DNA from: Clostridia bacterium
GTDB lineage: Bacteria > Bacillota > Clostridia > Oscillospirales > CAG-272
Assembly: GCA_017482055.1 (NCBI GenBank)
Contig: JAFUOH010000008.1
Span: forward strand, 1 to 64,000
Direction: 5' to 3'
DNA: 64,000 nt
Position 1 is the first letter of the stretch, and the number at the start of each line of letters is the position of its first letter. Shown one piece after another: positions 25,146-33,700 of the stretch. The position numbers and the translations under genes are program-made. The notes beneath the pieces were generated by a model. The model was not told the origin of the DNA, did not search any database, and saw only the letters and a list, made by a program, of their open reading frames with translations.

Positions 25146-25682
25146 ATGAAACAAACAGTATGGAATATTACACTTGCCTCACTGATAACACTTGTCGCCT
25201 ATATTGCACTGTATGCTATTTGGGGAGCTATTTTAGGTGGAGTTGAGAATCCCACATTAAAGCTATTTTTGATTGCATTAATGACCACTGCTGCCTTTAG
25301 TTTCTTTCTTCTATATACGTCTAAAATCAAAAATTCTGTCGGTGAAGATGAGGTTGTATCAGATTACAAAGACAGCGAATACGTTTCATTTGTTGATGAT
25401 TTCAAGATGATAATAAAGCGTGAATCAAAAATGCTTGTTTGCATTGCCATGATCGTTTTGATTTGCTTTGCATTCAATACATTTGATGTTATAATCTTTG
25501 GAAAGAAAACAATTTCGTTCCCTACACTCATCTACGCTCCGATGTGTTTGTTCGATTCAGCGATTGATATTCCGTTTGTCGGATATGCTGTAAGTGCCGT
25601 GCTCGACTGTGTTTTGTACATCATTTTTCTCTTGATCTATCGTAAGAAAAAGTACAATTATTGGATGAAGAATAAGGTGTAA
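25146..25682 (+). CDS. membrane protein encoded with an XRE regulator
   Basis: A 178-aa protein with four to five membrane helices (about residues 9-32, 38-58, 98-118, 128-150 and 152-168). Start at 25146 behind TGGAGGG; the longer frame lacks a ribosome site. It ends 7 bp before the XRE gene. AT-rich compared with flanking genes. Small membrane protein plus HTH-TPR pairs of this kind occur widely in Firmicutes and may sense an envelope or antimicrobial signal; the role is unknown. Confidence 0.6.
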   Translation: MKQTVWNITLASLITLVAYIALYAIWGAILGGVENPTLKLFLIALMTTAAFSFFLLYTSKIKNSVGEDEVVSDYKDSEYVSFVDDFKMIIKRESKMLVCIAMIVLICFAFNTFDVIIFGKKTISFPTLIYAPMCLFDSAIDIPFVGYAVSAVLDCVLYIIFLLIYRKKKYNYWMKNKV

Positions 25683-25689
25683 GTTAATT

Positions 25690-26757
25690 ATGGAGCTTAA
25701 AAGCAAATTAAAAGAATTGCGAACGGCACGAGGTATGACGCAAGAAGCCGTTGCAGAGTATCTTGGAGTTTCCTCGCAGACCGTGTCAAAATGGGAGCGT
25801 GGATTACTGTCGCCTGACATATCTCTGTTACCCAAAATCGCTGTACTTTATAGATGTTCGCTTGATTCTATGTTTGATGTTGATCTGACTTGGAGTGTCG
25901 AACACCGCCGGGAATTTGAGGCAAAAATTCACGAGCTGCATGCCAAAAAGGACTGGGAAGGCGTTTATAAGGCATGGATACAGGAAATAGAATTGAATTC
26001 CGATAATTATGGTAATTATCTCGACATCATGCTCCATGTTCTTCGCAAAGAAATGTTTGACAAAGAACATATCGAAAAAATGATTTCTCTTGCGGACCAC
26101 GCTGAACAATGCTGCACAAACGATAATATCCGAAATGAAGTTTACCGGATTATGCTCCAGATTTGTCTGCAATCAGATGATCCCAAGACAAAATCAAGAG
26201 GAAAGTACTACTATAACAAGTTACCGATGCTGCGCCATAGCCGTGAAGTATATGCAAAATTTATGATGAAAGGCGAAGAGTATCGGGAACAACTACTAAA
26301 AAATCTCATTTACCTCATTGACCTTGCAGAGTGTTCTGCGCGTCAGCTTGTTATGTCCGATATGACACCAAGTGAAAAGCTCTTTTATTATCAGAAAGCC
26401 GCAATACTGTATGAAACGGTATTAGACGGCAAATTTGCCGGACATTACGATTCGCCGCTTGTTGCCAATTATTATGAAATTGCAAAAATACACGCTCAAT
26501 TAGGTGATATGGATAAAACGGCGGAATATGTTGACCGTATTATTGAGGTTTTGGAACGGCACATGAGCGAAACGGAGAAGGAAAACAAGTCAAAGCTTCT
26601 GCATGCCGCAATTTTACCTAACCATGCACCGTTCGAACAGCTGTGCCAAAAGCTGCTGGTGCAAATGCTTGATGATCTGAAGCTTGAGCCATTTAAGGAT
26701 AAAATAAAAGATATGTACGAAAGATACAGCATGTATTTCTCACTGAAAGGAGAATAA
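25690..26757 (+). CDS. XRE-family regulator with TPR-like C-terminal domain
   Basis: A 355-aa protein with an N-terminal Cro/CI-type helix-turn-helix (residues 5-60: LKELRTARGMTQEAVAEYLG, VSSQTVSKWERG, then SPDISLLPKIAVLY) and a long helical C-terminal part with repeats resembling tetratricopeptides (for example FYYQKAAILYETV and YYEIAKIHAQLGDMDKTAEY). This architecture is common in regulators that bind peptides or proteins. Co-transcribed with the membrane protein gene just upstream. Confidence 0.85.
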   Translation: MELKSKLKELRTARGMTQEAVAEYLGVSSQTVSKWERGLLSPDISLLPKIAVLYRCSLDSMFDVDLTWSVEHRREFEAKIHELHAKKDWEGVYKAWIQEIELNSDNYGNYLDIMLHVLRKEMFDKEHIEKMISLADHAEQCCTNDNIRNEVYRIMLQICLQSDDPKTKSRGKYYYNKLPMLRHSREVYAKFMMKGEEYREQLLKNLIYLIDLAECSARQLVMSDMTPSEKLFYYQKAAILYETVLDGKFAGHYDSPLVANYYEIAKIHAQLGDMDKTAEYVDRIIEVLERHMSETEKENKSKLLHAAILPNHAPFEQLCQKLLVQMLDDLKLEPFKDKIKDMYERYSMYFSLKGE

Positions 26758-26758
26758 A

Positions 26759-26908
26759 GATAACGCATTTATTATTCTCTCCGTTCTTTTGCTTCTAACA
26801 GTTATTTTAAGTTTCTGCGTACAAACACCTGAACAGCTGCAAAACATTAATACTACGCATACAGAGGATTATTGCTTGTCAAGCTGTTATTTTCCCGTTT
26901 TTTTGTAA
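26759..26908 (+). pseudogene. lipoprotein-like reading frame without a start codon
   Basis: From GAT at 26759 the frame is open for 49 codons to TAA at 26906: DNAFIILSVLLLLTVILSFC, then VQTPEQLQ and a Thr/Cys-rich tail. This is a signal-peptide pattern with a lipobox-like LSFC. AAAGGAG is present upstream at the right place but no ATG, GTG or TTG is in frame, and a TGA closes the frame a few codons before. It looks like a small lipoprotein gene that lost its start. The remaining 26909-27068 shows nothing I can support. Confidence 0.35.
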
Positions 26909-27068
26909 TATTGTCTTTATTATGACAACTCATGCAGACGGCGCTTTTCACCATCCTTCTATTATACGGCAGTCCTCTTTTGGCAGATGCAAAAATATTG
27001 CACCTTCGTTAGGGTATCGTAAACTGCAGCGAAGCTTTTTTGTTGCGGAAGCTCAGCTAACTCAGGTA

Positions 27069-27097
27069 TTGACATCCTATGGACGATGTGCTATAAT
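27069..27097 (+). promoter_or_regulatory. consensus promoter of the acyltransferase pseudogene
   Basis: TTGACA (27069-27074), 17-base spacer, TATAAT (27092-27097), 24 bp before the ATG. Confidence 0.85.
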
Positions 27098-27120
27098 TTA
27101 AGCTAAAAAGACACGTTTGG

Positions 27121-28062
27121 ATGTATGTTCCGTTGAAGGCTTTGATGGAGAGGATCGGTTTTACCGAAGAGGAGCAGAAGTTTTTTACCGACCTGAGCGC
27201 TCGTATACCCGAAGCGACAAGGCTCAGAATGGATTTTCTCAGAGAACGCTTCATAGGAAAAGTAAAGGACAAAAAATCGGCACGACCGACAGTGCAGTCT
27301 GCTCAAAATCGGGAGAGATATTAACATACCTTGCCGAGGGGATGGGAGTCCATGCGTTCAGCCTTAAGCTGCTGTTTATATTGGAATGCGGCTTGGAGCT
27401 TCCGAGGTTATACGAGAAAGCCGGATATGATGTCAGCCTTGCGTATGACCTGATGTGCGATCTCAAATGCAAGCTGAACGAATGCAGAAAGCTCCACGGA
27501 GTGATCGGAACTCATACCTGGCCATGGTATCTCTGGCATTTTCGTCTTATGCGCTTCGCACTGGGCAGATTTCAGTATAATCCCGCGGAATGGAAATGGG
27601 ACGAGCCGTATAAGTTCGGCGATTTTACCTTAAACAAGGGCGACAGCATCTACCGCATGCACATCCCGTCCTCCGGTCCCCATGCCGCGCGAGTTGAGAA
27701 TGGACTCCTACCAGCGCGCTCATGCGTTTTTTAAGCCCGAGGGTGGTATACTTCCGATAATATGCGAAACATGGTTGCTTTACGGCGCGAATCGCAATAT
27801 ATTTGCCAATGGAACCAATCTATATGATTTTATGGATGATTTCGACATCTTCCGCTCCGAGGATAATGATACGCCGTTCCCCGACGCATGGCGGGTGTTT
27901 TATAAGGCGTATGACGGTGACACTTCCGTGCTTCCGCGAGAAACCTCGCTTCAGAGAGAATATATAAAGTGGTTGGATGCAGGGAATAAAGTGGGCTGCG
28001 GCATCGGCGTCATACTGTTTGACGGCGAAAGGATAATAAACAATAAACGCGATAACCAATAA
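27121..28062 (+). pseudogene. acyltransferase-domain protein (DUF5596/GNAT-like) broken by two frameshifts
   Basis: Three consecutive frames make one protein of the clostridial acyltransferase (DUF5596 plus GNAT-like C-terminal) type. Frame A (27121) gives MYVPLKALMERIGFTEEEQK. Frame B, from about 27300, gives ILTYLAEGMGVHAFSLKLLF, then KLNECRKLHGVIGTHTWPWY, FALGRFQYNPAEW and MHIPSSGP. Frame C, from 27682, gives ELRMDSYQRAHAFFKPEGG and an ICETWLLYGANR segment to the stop at 28062. The second shift is at a CCCC run (27678-27681): with one C fewer, SSGP reads on into MPRELRMDSY. The first shift lies between 27262 and 27325. It could be true decay or an assembly error; the intact promoter favours recent damage. 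Confidence 0.75.
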
Positions 28063-28127
28063 TTCACGCAAACGAAATATCTTCCTCAGCACCAATAAAT
28101 ATATTTTAAGTTTTTTTCAAAAAGCTA

Positions 28128-28156
28128 TTGACAAACAGCTCGTGATGTGATATAAT
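28128..28156 (+). promoter_or_regulatory. promoter of tRNA-Glu
   Basis: TTGACA (28128-28133), 17-base spacer, TATAAT (28151-28156), 19 bp before the tRNA. Confidence 0.9.
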
Positions 28157-28174
28157 ATTCATGTTCTGATGAAC

Positions 28175-28249
28175 GGCCTGTTGGTCAAGCGGCTAAGACG
28201 CCGCCCTCTCAAGGCGGAAACATGGGTTCGATTCCCGTACGGGTCACCA
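28175..28249 (+). tRNA. tRNA-Glu (anticodon CTC)
   Basis: Acceptor GGCCTGT pairs with ACGGGTC (with G-U pairs). The D-arm contains GGTCAAGCGGCTAAG, the anticodon arm is CCGCC-CTCTCAA-GGCGG (anticodon CTC), the T-arm ATGGG-TTCGATT-CCCGT. Discriminator A and encoded CCA follow. Confidence 0.94.
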
Positions 28250-28258
28250 AACAAGAAT

Positions 28259-28305
28259 AAGGCGAACACTTCCGATATCGTAATGATAGGTCGGTTGTTC
28301 GCCTT
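28259..28305 (+). terminator. terminator of tRNA-Glu
   Basis: AAGGCGAACA (28259-28268) pairs with TGTTCGCCTT (28296-28305), with a nested CCGA/TCGG. TTCTGTTTC follows. It also faces the convergent peptidase E gene. Confidence 0.75.
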
Positions 28306-28332
28306 TTCTGTTTCTATTCGGCTCTATGTCAA

Positions 28333-28914
28333 TTACTCATCCCTAATAACAATAGACTCGTTATCGCGCAGCGCTATAACGGGATATTTCCCCTCAGATT
28401 TAAGCTGCGCAAGATCAGATTCACGGGCATCGTTGTAGTGACATATCATAATACCGTTATATAGCCCCAACCCGGAAAAATCGGTCAATCCGTATGTATC
28501 TATGTCATATTTTGCCACATGCGAAATATCGGCAGAGGCAATATGCGCACCCGCACTGCCGCCTACATAGGTGACACCGTTTCCTACATAATCAATGATG
28601 GCCTTATCAAAGCCCGTATCGCGTATACGCTTCAAAGTACCGAATGTATTACCGCCGCTGATGTAGATGATATCAATATCAAGCTTATAAAACGGTTCGG
28701 GATTGCAGTAGTTGAACACATATATATTCTTTTTTCTAAAACCGAACGCAGACAGACGGTTTTCATATTTGCCGTTTTTTATCTTATCCTCAGTCGCTTT
28801 TTCATTGGGAAAAAACAAAACACGGCTTTGCTCTATAGATTTGCACAAGTGGTCACAAATAAATTTCGCGGACTCGGGATTACCGAAGTCACAGGATGAT
28901 AGTATAAGCTTCAT
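28333..28914 (-). CDS. peptidase E family protein (peptidase S51)
   Basis: A 193-aa class I glutamine-amidotransferase-like hydrolase of the S51 (alpha-aspartyl dipeptidase) family. The IYISGGNTFGTL oxyanion region and the nucleophile elbow VGGSAGAH with Ser120 are clear, and a His/Glu pair follows in HYNDARESD. These enzymes cleave Asp-X dipeptides or act in cyanophycin-like breakdown; the substrate here is unknown. It starts 4 bp after the GNAT gene ends, so the two form an operon. Confidence 0.85.
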   Translation of the reverse strand: MKLILSSCDFGNPESAKFICDHLCKSIEQSRVLFFPNEKATEDKIKNGKYENRLSAFGFRKKNIYVFNYCNPEPFYKLDIDIIYISGGNTFGTLKRIRDTGFDKAIIDYVGNGVTYVGGSAGAHIASADISHVAKYDIDTYGLTDFSGLGLYNGIMICHYNDARESDLAQLKSEGKYPVIALRDNESIVIRDE

Positions 28915-28917
28915 TTT

Positions 28918-29469
28918 TCACTCCAAATATTTCTGCATATAATATTCCTTGCACATAGTCCCATCCTTCAGCTTGAAGGCGTTCGGCTTCTCGGATACAA
29001 CACGGAAGCCGACTTTTTCATAGAGATGCCGCGCACGGTCATTGCCCTCCAAAAATTCCAGTTCCATGATCTCTGTACCGTGTGCCTTTGCAGCCGCGAT
29101 CATTTCCTCAAACATCGCAGAGCCGATGCCGAGATTCCAATATTCGCGAAGTATTGCAATACCGATGGTTGCACGGTGACGTGTCTTGATTCCGCTGTGA
29201 AAACGTATTTCACAGTTTCCCGCCACATGACCGCCGACATAGCAGGTTATACCAAGCGCATTCTGAGATTCGCGCATATCATTTATCCACGCTTCCTCTT
29301 TTTTGATGTCCGTACCATCCCATTCCTCAGGATATCGTGTCAAAAAATCGGTTTCACCGCTGGCAGTCTTGATATAATCAAGCATCATCGCCGCATCAGC
29401 AACCGCGGGACTTCTAAAAATGGCGTGCTGTCCGTTTTTTAATGTGATCGTTTTTTCATCAAATAGCAT
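28918..29469 (-). CDS. GNAT family N-acetyltransferase
   Basis: A 183-aa acetyltransferase. The GNAT core includes GITCYVGGHVAGNCEIRF, the acetyl-CoA loop IAILREYWNLGIGSAMFEEM (about residues 105-124), and the C-terminal LEFLEGNDRARHLYEKVGF. Substrate unknown, most like the RimL/SpeG-type branch. AGGAGG precedes the ATG. A hairpin lies just upstream (29494-29533) and a 35-codon ORF with a consensus promoter precedes it, so expression may pass through an attenuator. Confidence 0.88.
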   Translation of the reverse strand: MLFDEKTITLKNGQHAIFRSPAVADAAMMLDYIKTASGETDFLTRYPEEWDGTDIKKEEAWINDMRESQNALGITCYVGGHVAGNCEIRFHSGIKTRHRATIGIAILREYWNLGIGSAMFEEMIAAAKAHGTEIMELEFLEGNDRARHLYEKVGFRVVSEKPNAFKLKDGTMCKEYYMQKYLE

Positions 29470-29493
29470 TTCAATATCCTCCTAAAATAAAAT

Positions 29494-29533
29494 TAAGCGA
29501 TATAAGCCTTAGAATCATGGCTTACACCGCTTA
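29494..29533 (-). terminator. hairpin between small ORF and GNAT gene (terminator or attenuator)
   Basis: Two stacked helices: TAAGCG/CGCTTA and TAAGCC/GGCTTA, separated by a 3x3 internal loop. On the minus strand the stem continues into AATTTTATTTTAGG, which already contains the GNAT ribosome site. It could end the small-ORF transcript or control read-through. Confidence 0.55.
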
Positions 29534-29556
29534 TCCGTTTTCGAAATAATATAATA

Positions 29557-29664
29557 TTATCCTAAAAATGGGTACAGAGGTCCAAGCCCGTTATTATACC
29601 AAGGCATGGTATATTTCACGGACTCTCGGTGAGTATCCACGGTAATAAATTTACCCTGAAGCAT
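29557..29664 (-). CDS. putative 35-aa small protein with own promoter
   Basis: ATG at 29664 is preceded by AAGAGG with an 8- to 9-base gap and, further up, by a perfect promoter (29697-29725). The frame runs to TAA at 29557-29559. The product begins MLQGKFITVDTHRES and ends GLGPLYPFLG; the middle contains KYTMPWYNN. It is neutral, has no membrane helix, and is rich in Gly, Pro and Tyr towards the end, a little like small DUF6440-type proteins but not assignable. It is followed by a hairpin and the GNAT gene, so it is either an independent microprotein or a leader peptide. Confidence 0.5.
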   Translation of the reverse strand: MLQGKFITVDTHRESVKYTMPWYNNGLGPLYPFLG

Positions 29665-29696
29665 CTTAACTACCTCTTAACTGAAAAATTTGATTC

Positions 29697-29725
29697 ATTA
29701 TACCACACAGCGCAAATTTTGTCAA
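29697..29725 (-). promoter_or_regulatory. consensus promoter upstream of the 35-aa ORF
   Basis: On the minus strand TTGACA (29720-29725), 17-base spacer, TATAAT (29697-29702). Lies between the YitT gene stop (29744) and the small ORF. Confidence 0.85.
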
Positions 29726-29743
29726 GAGCTTTATTGATTTTTC

Positions 29744-30646
29744 TTACTTGATCCTCTTAAAATTACCGTAGGTCTGATCTACCGTTTCGGAGAAGGCAAA
29801 AGTATCGTCGTATTTCCCAAGCAGCTTTTGAAAATCCACCAGCTGATGCTTGTTTACAACGCACATCAGCACCGCCTTTTCTTCATGATGATAGGAACCC
29901 GTAGCGTTTATTCTCGTAACGCCATGCTTAAGCGTTTCGTAGATCTCCGTCGTTATTTCATCGGCATGAGACGTGATGACTGTGAACTTTACAGCGCTTT
30001 TTGTTCCCTTTATGATATAATTTCCGATAAAGCTGGACATGAAGCAATAGAGAATACACAAGCATACAGGGCGATAATCGTATATGTATCCGCCGCTTCC
30101 GTCCTCGGTCGCATATATAAAGAACGATGTCACCGCCACTATGGCATTTATAATGAATGTGACATAGAAAAAGTTCATCCTCGGCTGTTTTTTGCTGATA
30201 TATTTCGACACGATGTCCGTCCCGCCGGTAGATGCATTGGACTTGAAGCAAACTCCGTATACAAACCCCGCCAGCACTCCACTCAGCATCGCGGGGAACA
30301 CAGTGTCATGTCCCTGCGCGTTATATTGAAACGCTGACATGTCCGTGCCTTGAAGCACCAAAAACACGCCTGAATAAACAAAGCAGAACACAAGCGAGCG
30401 TACCGCGAACCGTTTATCCACCAAAAAGTAAGCAAGCACGCAGAGCGGTATGTTGATAATAAGCGACATATAGCCTATGCTGAAGCCGGTCTTATACTGA
30501 ATCATGGTCGCAATTCCGTTAAGTCCCGCAGGCGCAAACTTATTTTCAACTACAAAGAGCTGATAGGTAAATGCCAGCAGCACGGCAGCGGCGACAATTC
30601 CTGCATATATTCCGAAAACAACAAGCCCTCTCGATTTCTTAACCAT
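29744..30646 (-). CDS. YitT family membrane protein (DUF161/DUF2179)
   Basis: A 300-aa protein with five to six membrane helices in the first 200 residues, the family signature APAGLNGIATMI (about 39-50) and STGGTDIVSKYI, followed by a cytoplasmic DUF2179 domain (about 215-290: TVITSHADEITTEIYETLKH, GVTRINATGSY, AVLMCVVNKHQL). Start at 30646 (MVKKSRG) follows TCGGAGG. YitT proteins are common in spore formers; transport or signalling functions remain undefined. Confidence 0.9.
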   Translation of the reverse strand: MVKKSRGLVVFGIYAGIVAAAVLLAFTYQLFVVENKFAPAGLNGIATMIQYKTGFSIGYMSLIINIPLCVLAYFLVDKRFAVRSLVFCFVYSGVFLVLQGTDMSAFQYNAQGHDTVFPAMLSGVLAGFVYGVCFKSNASTGGTDIVSKYISKKQPRMNFFYVTFIINAIVAVTSFFIYATEDGSGGYIYDYRPVCLCILYCFMSSFIGNYIIKGTKSAVKFTVITSHADEITTEIYETLKHGVTRINATGSYHHEEKAVLMCVVNKHQLVDFQKLLGKYDDTFAFSETVDQTYGNFKRIK

Positions 30647-30754
30647 GATTACCTCCGACAGTATCTGTGATTTCATTTATAATGATATCACAGAACGCTC
30701 CCACAGTCAAGCCTAAATTCGACCTTGATTCTGCACATTGAAAGATATTCGACA

Positions 30755-30784
30755 AAAAGACTGCGCTCGCAGGCGCAGTCTTTT
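30755..30784 (-). terminator. terminator of the glycerophosphodiesterase gene
   Basis: GACTGCGC (30759-30766) pairs with GCGCAGTC (30773-30780); the minus strand continues TTTTTGTCG. The A/T flanks make it bidirectional-looking. Confidence 0.8.
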
Positions 30785-30801
30785 ACATACAGCAACAGTT
30801 A

Positions 30802-31530
30802 TTATTCGCAAATGTTGGTGGTTATCTGATCAACGCCCCAGGAAGCAAGCAACTCCGCACGCTCGGGATCGTCAACTGTCCAAACATTGATGACATGACC
30901 GTGCTCATGAACAAGGTCTACGACTTCCTTTGTAAGATCCTTATGTCTGATATCAAGGTCGAAATTGTACTCATCCAGCATCGCAAGAATTTCATCGGTC
31001 ATAACATGGCAGAGGAACTGCAGCTTAACGTCGGGGTAAGCTTTACGCAGGATCTTAAGATTGTTCTCCTTGAAGGAAATGAAGATGGTTCCGTCAATAT
31101 AACCAAGCGCCTCTATTTCCTCAGCCATCTTGATCAGCGCATCCTCGGGGAACTCGTTCTTGATCTCAAGCACACAGACCTTGCCGTAATACTTGCAGAT
31201 CTCAATATAGTCTGCGAGCATGGGAATTACAAGATCCGCACGGGTTCCGCCGTACTTGCTTGTAAGCTTCACCTTGGATATTTCCTCAATGGTAGACTCT
31301 TCAACATTCAGTCCCGTTCCCTTTTCACCGGTGGTAACTCGACCCACTGTTTCATCGTGGATGACCACGAACTTGCCGTCTGCGGTAACGTGTACATCCG
31401 TCTCCACACCGTAGTAAGAACGGTTTCCCGCTGCGATAAACGCCGCCACAGTATTTTCCAGCTCCAGACCGCTGACACCGCGATGTGCAACCATTTTTGT
31501 TTCGCCATGATTTACCTTGATCGTGTCCAT
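30802..31530 (-). CDS. glycerophosphodiester phosphodiesterase
   Basis: A 242-aa cytoplasmic GDPD enzyme that releases glycerol-3-phosphate from glycerophosphodiesters. The catalytic motif AHRG (His16), ENTVAAF, ETDVHVTADG, VVIHDE, and the C-terminal VINVWTVDDPE are all present. No signal peptide. AAAGGAGATAAACATT precedes the ATG. Monocistronic between terminators. Confidence 0.93.
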   Translation of the reverse strand: MDTIKVNHGETKMVAHRGVSGLELENTVAAFIAAGNRSYYGVETDVHVTADGKFVVIHDETVGRVTTGEKGTGLNVEESTIEEISKVKLTSKYGGTRADLVIPMLADYIEICKYYGKVCVLEIKNEFPEDALIKMAEEIEALGYIDGTIFISFKENNLKILRKAYPDVKLQFLCHVMTDEILAMLDEYNFDLDIRHKDLTKEVVDLVHEHGHVINVWTVDDPERAELLASWGVDQITTNICE

Positions 31531-31676
31531 AATGTTTATCTCCTTTAATCAAGAATATTTGTCTGTACTATTTAAAATTATATACCGCATTTTTTGTATT
31601 GTCAATAGTTTTACTCAAATATTTCCAAAATTATTGAGTTTAATTTAAACGGTCGCATTTCGCGTAATTATAACAC

Positions 31677-31704
31677 GATACCCTCGCAAAGCCGCGAGGG
31701 TATC
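31677..31704 (-). terminator. terminator of thrS
   Basis: Perfect 11-bp stem GATACCCTCGC / GCGAGGGTATC with AAAGCC loop, 27 bp past the thrS stop codon. The T-rich tail is weak on the minus strand (GTGTTATAATT). Confidence 0.65.
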
Positions 31705-31730
31705 ATTACTTTTGACTGTTTTACCTAAGC

Positions 31731-33665
31731 TTATCTTGCCTTGGTTGCGATCTCGGTGAGCACCTTCGCAAGGAACTCATCCTGACTCATTACGCCGAGG
31801 TCACCTTCCTTGCGAGAACGTACCGCAACAGTGCCTGCGTTCTTCTCGTTGTCGCCGATAACGAGCATGTACGGGATCTTCTCAAGCTGAGCGGAACGGA
31901 TCTTGTAGCCGATCTTTTCGTTGCGCTCGTCGAGGAAGGTACGAATGCCTGCCGCTTCCAGCTTAGCATTGAGCGCTTCCGCATATTCGTGCTGATCGTA
32001 TCCGATGGGAAGCACTGCGATCTGCGTGGGAGCGAGCCAAGTCGGGAACGCGCCTGCGTACTTCTCGATAAGAAGCGCAAGTGTACGCTCATAGCAGCCA
32101 ACGGAGGTTCTGTGGATGATATAGGGACGGCGCTTCTGACCGTCAACGTCGATATATTCCATGCCAAACTTCTCCGCAAGCAACTGGTCGATCTGGATGG
32201 TGATGAGGGTATCCTCCTTACCGTGAACATTCTTTATCTGAATGTCGAGTTTAGGACCATAGAATGCCGCTTCGCCGATACCGATGGAATACTTGATACC
32301 AATATTGTCGAGTATCTTCTTCATTGCCCCCTGAGCCTCAGCCCACTGCTCGTCAGTGCCTTCATACTTGTCGCGGTTATTGGGATCCCACTGCGAGAAG
32401 CGGAAGGACACATCCTCGCCGAGACCGATGGTGTCGAGCATATGCTTTGCAAGCTCAACACAGCCGCGGAATTCTTCTTCAAGCTGTTCGGGACGGAGGA
32501 TAAGATGTCCCTCGGAGATGGTGAACTGACGTACTCTGATAAGACCATGCATCTCACCGCTGTCCTCATTCCGGAACAGAGTGGAGGTCTCACCGAGACG
32601 CATGGGAAGGTCGCGGTAGGAACGCTGACGGTTTAAGAATACCTGGTACTGGAAGGGGCAGGTCATGGGACGGAGTGCGAACACTTCCTTGTCCTTTTCC
32701 TCGTCGCCCAGCACGAACATACCATCCTTGTAGTGATCCCAGTGACCGGAAATTTTATAAAGGTCGGACTTCGCCATAAGAGGAGTCTTGGTGAGCAGGT
32801 AGCCGCGCTTCTGTTCCTCATCCTCTACCCATCTCTGGAGCAGCTGAATGATTCTCGCACCCTTGGGAAGCAGGATCGGCAGACCCTGACCGATAGTGTC
32901 AACAGTGGTGAACAGCTCAAGCTCACGTCCGAGCTTGTTGTGGTCACGCTTCTTTGCTTCTTCAACAGCCGCAAGATGCTCTTTGAGCATATCCTTTGCG
33001 GGGAATGCCACACCGTAGATACGCTGAAGCTGCTTGTTATTCTGATCGCCCTTCCAATATGCGCCCGTACACTGAATAAGCTTTAACGCCTTAACAGCGC
33101 CGGTGGAAAAGATATGAGGACCTGCGCAGAGATCGGTGAACTCGCCCTGCTTATAGAAGGAAATCTCCTCGCCCTCGGGAAGCTCTTCAATGAGCTGTAC
33201 CTTGTAGGGCTCTTCCTTCTCGGTCATCAGCTTAATAGCTTCATCGCGGGGGAGAGTGAAGCGCTCGATAAGGAGGTTTTCCTTAACGATCTTCTGCATC
33301 TCCGCCTCGAGATTTGCGAGGATTTCGGGGGTAAATGCAACCTCGCTGTCGATGTCATAGTAGAAGCCGTTGTCGATAGCGGGACCGATGGTCAGCTTAG
33401 CCGCAGGATAGAGGCGCTTTACCGCTTGTGCTAAAATGTGAGATGCACTGTGCCAAAAAACGTGCTTGCCGTCAGCATCGTTAAAGGTAAGGATCTTCAC
33501 CTCCGCATCCTCGGAAAGCTCATAGGAAAGCGCAACGACATTGCCGTTGACGCTTGCCGCGAGGGAGGAGCGATCGGTAAGATTCTGTGCCTTCGCAGCT
33601 TCGTAAACAGTGATGGGAGCATCAAATTCAATTGGTTCGATACCGTCAAACTTGATCTTGAACAT
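31731..33665 (-). CDS. thrS: threonyl-tRNA synthetase
   Basis: A 644-aa class II synthetase. A TGS domain (1-62) is followed by the editing domain with HSASHILAQAVKR, then the catalytic core with PMTCPFQYQVF (motif 2 region), the RLGETSTLFRNEDSGEMHGL stretch and YGPKLDIQIK, then the anticodon-binding domain (about 540-640). The longer ORF starts at 33809 inside the T-box leader; the ATG at 33665 matches the family N-terminus (MFKIKFDG) and has AAAGGAA upstream. Controlled by the T-box leader at 33701-34003. Confidence 0.97.
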   Translation of the reverse strand: MFKIKFDGIEPIEFDAPITVYEAAKAQNLTDRSSLAASVNGNVVALSYELSEDAEVKILTFNDADGKHVFWHSASHILAQAVKRLYPAAKLTIGPAIDNGFYYDIDSEVAFTPEILANLEAEMQKIVKENLLIERFTLPRDEAIKLMTEKEEPYKVQLIEELPEGEEISFYKQGEFTDLCAGPHIFSTGAVKALKLIQCTGAYWKGDQNNKQLQRIYGVAFPAKDMLKEHLAAVEEAKKRDHNKLGRELELFTTVDTIGQGLPILLPKGARIIQLLQRWVEDEEQKRGYLLTKTPLMAKSDLYKISGHWDHYKDGMFVLGDEEKDKEVFALRPMTCPFQYQVFLNRQRSYRDLPMRLGETSTLFRNEDSGEMHGLIRVRQFTISEGHLILRPEQLEEEFRGCVELAKHMLDTIGLGEDVSFRFSQWDPNNRDKYEGTDEQWAEAQGAMKKILDNIGIKYSIGIGEAAFYGPKLDIQIKNVHGKEDTLITIQIDQLLAEKFGMEYIDVDGQKRRPYIIHRTSVGCYERTLALLIEKYAGAFPTWLAPTQIAVLPIGYDQHEYAEALNAKLEAAGIRTFLDERNEKIGYKIRSAQLEKIPYMLVIGDNEKNAGTVAVRSRKEGDLGVMSQDEFLAKVLTEIATKAR

Positions 33666-33700
33666 AGTAAAATACCATTCCTTTCGTGCCCCGAGGATAC

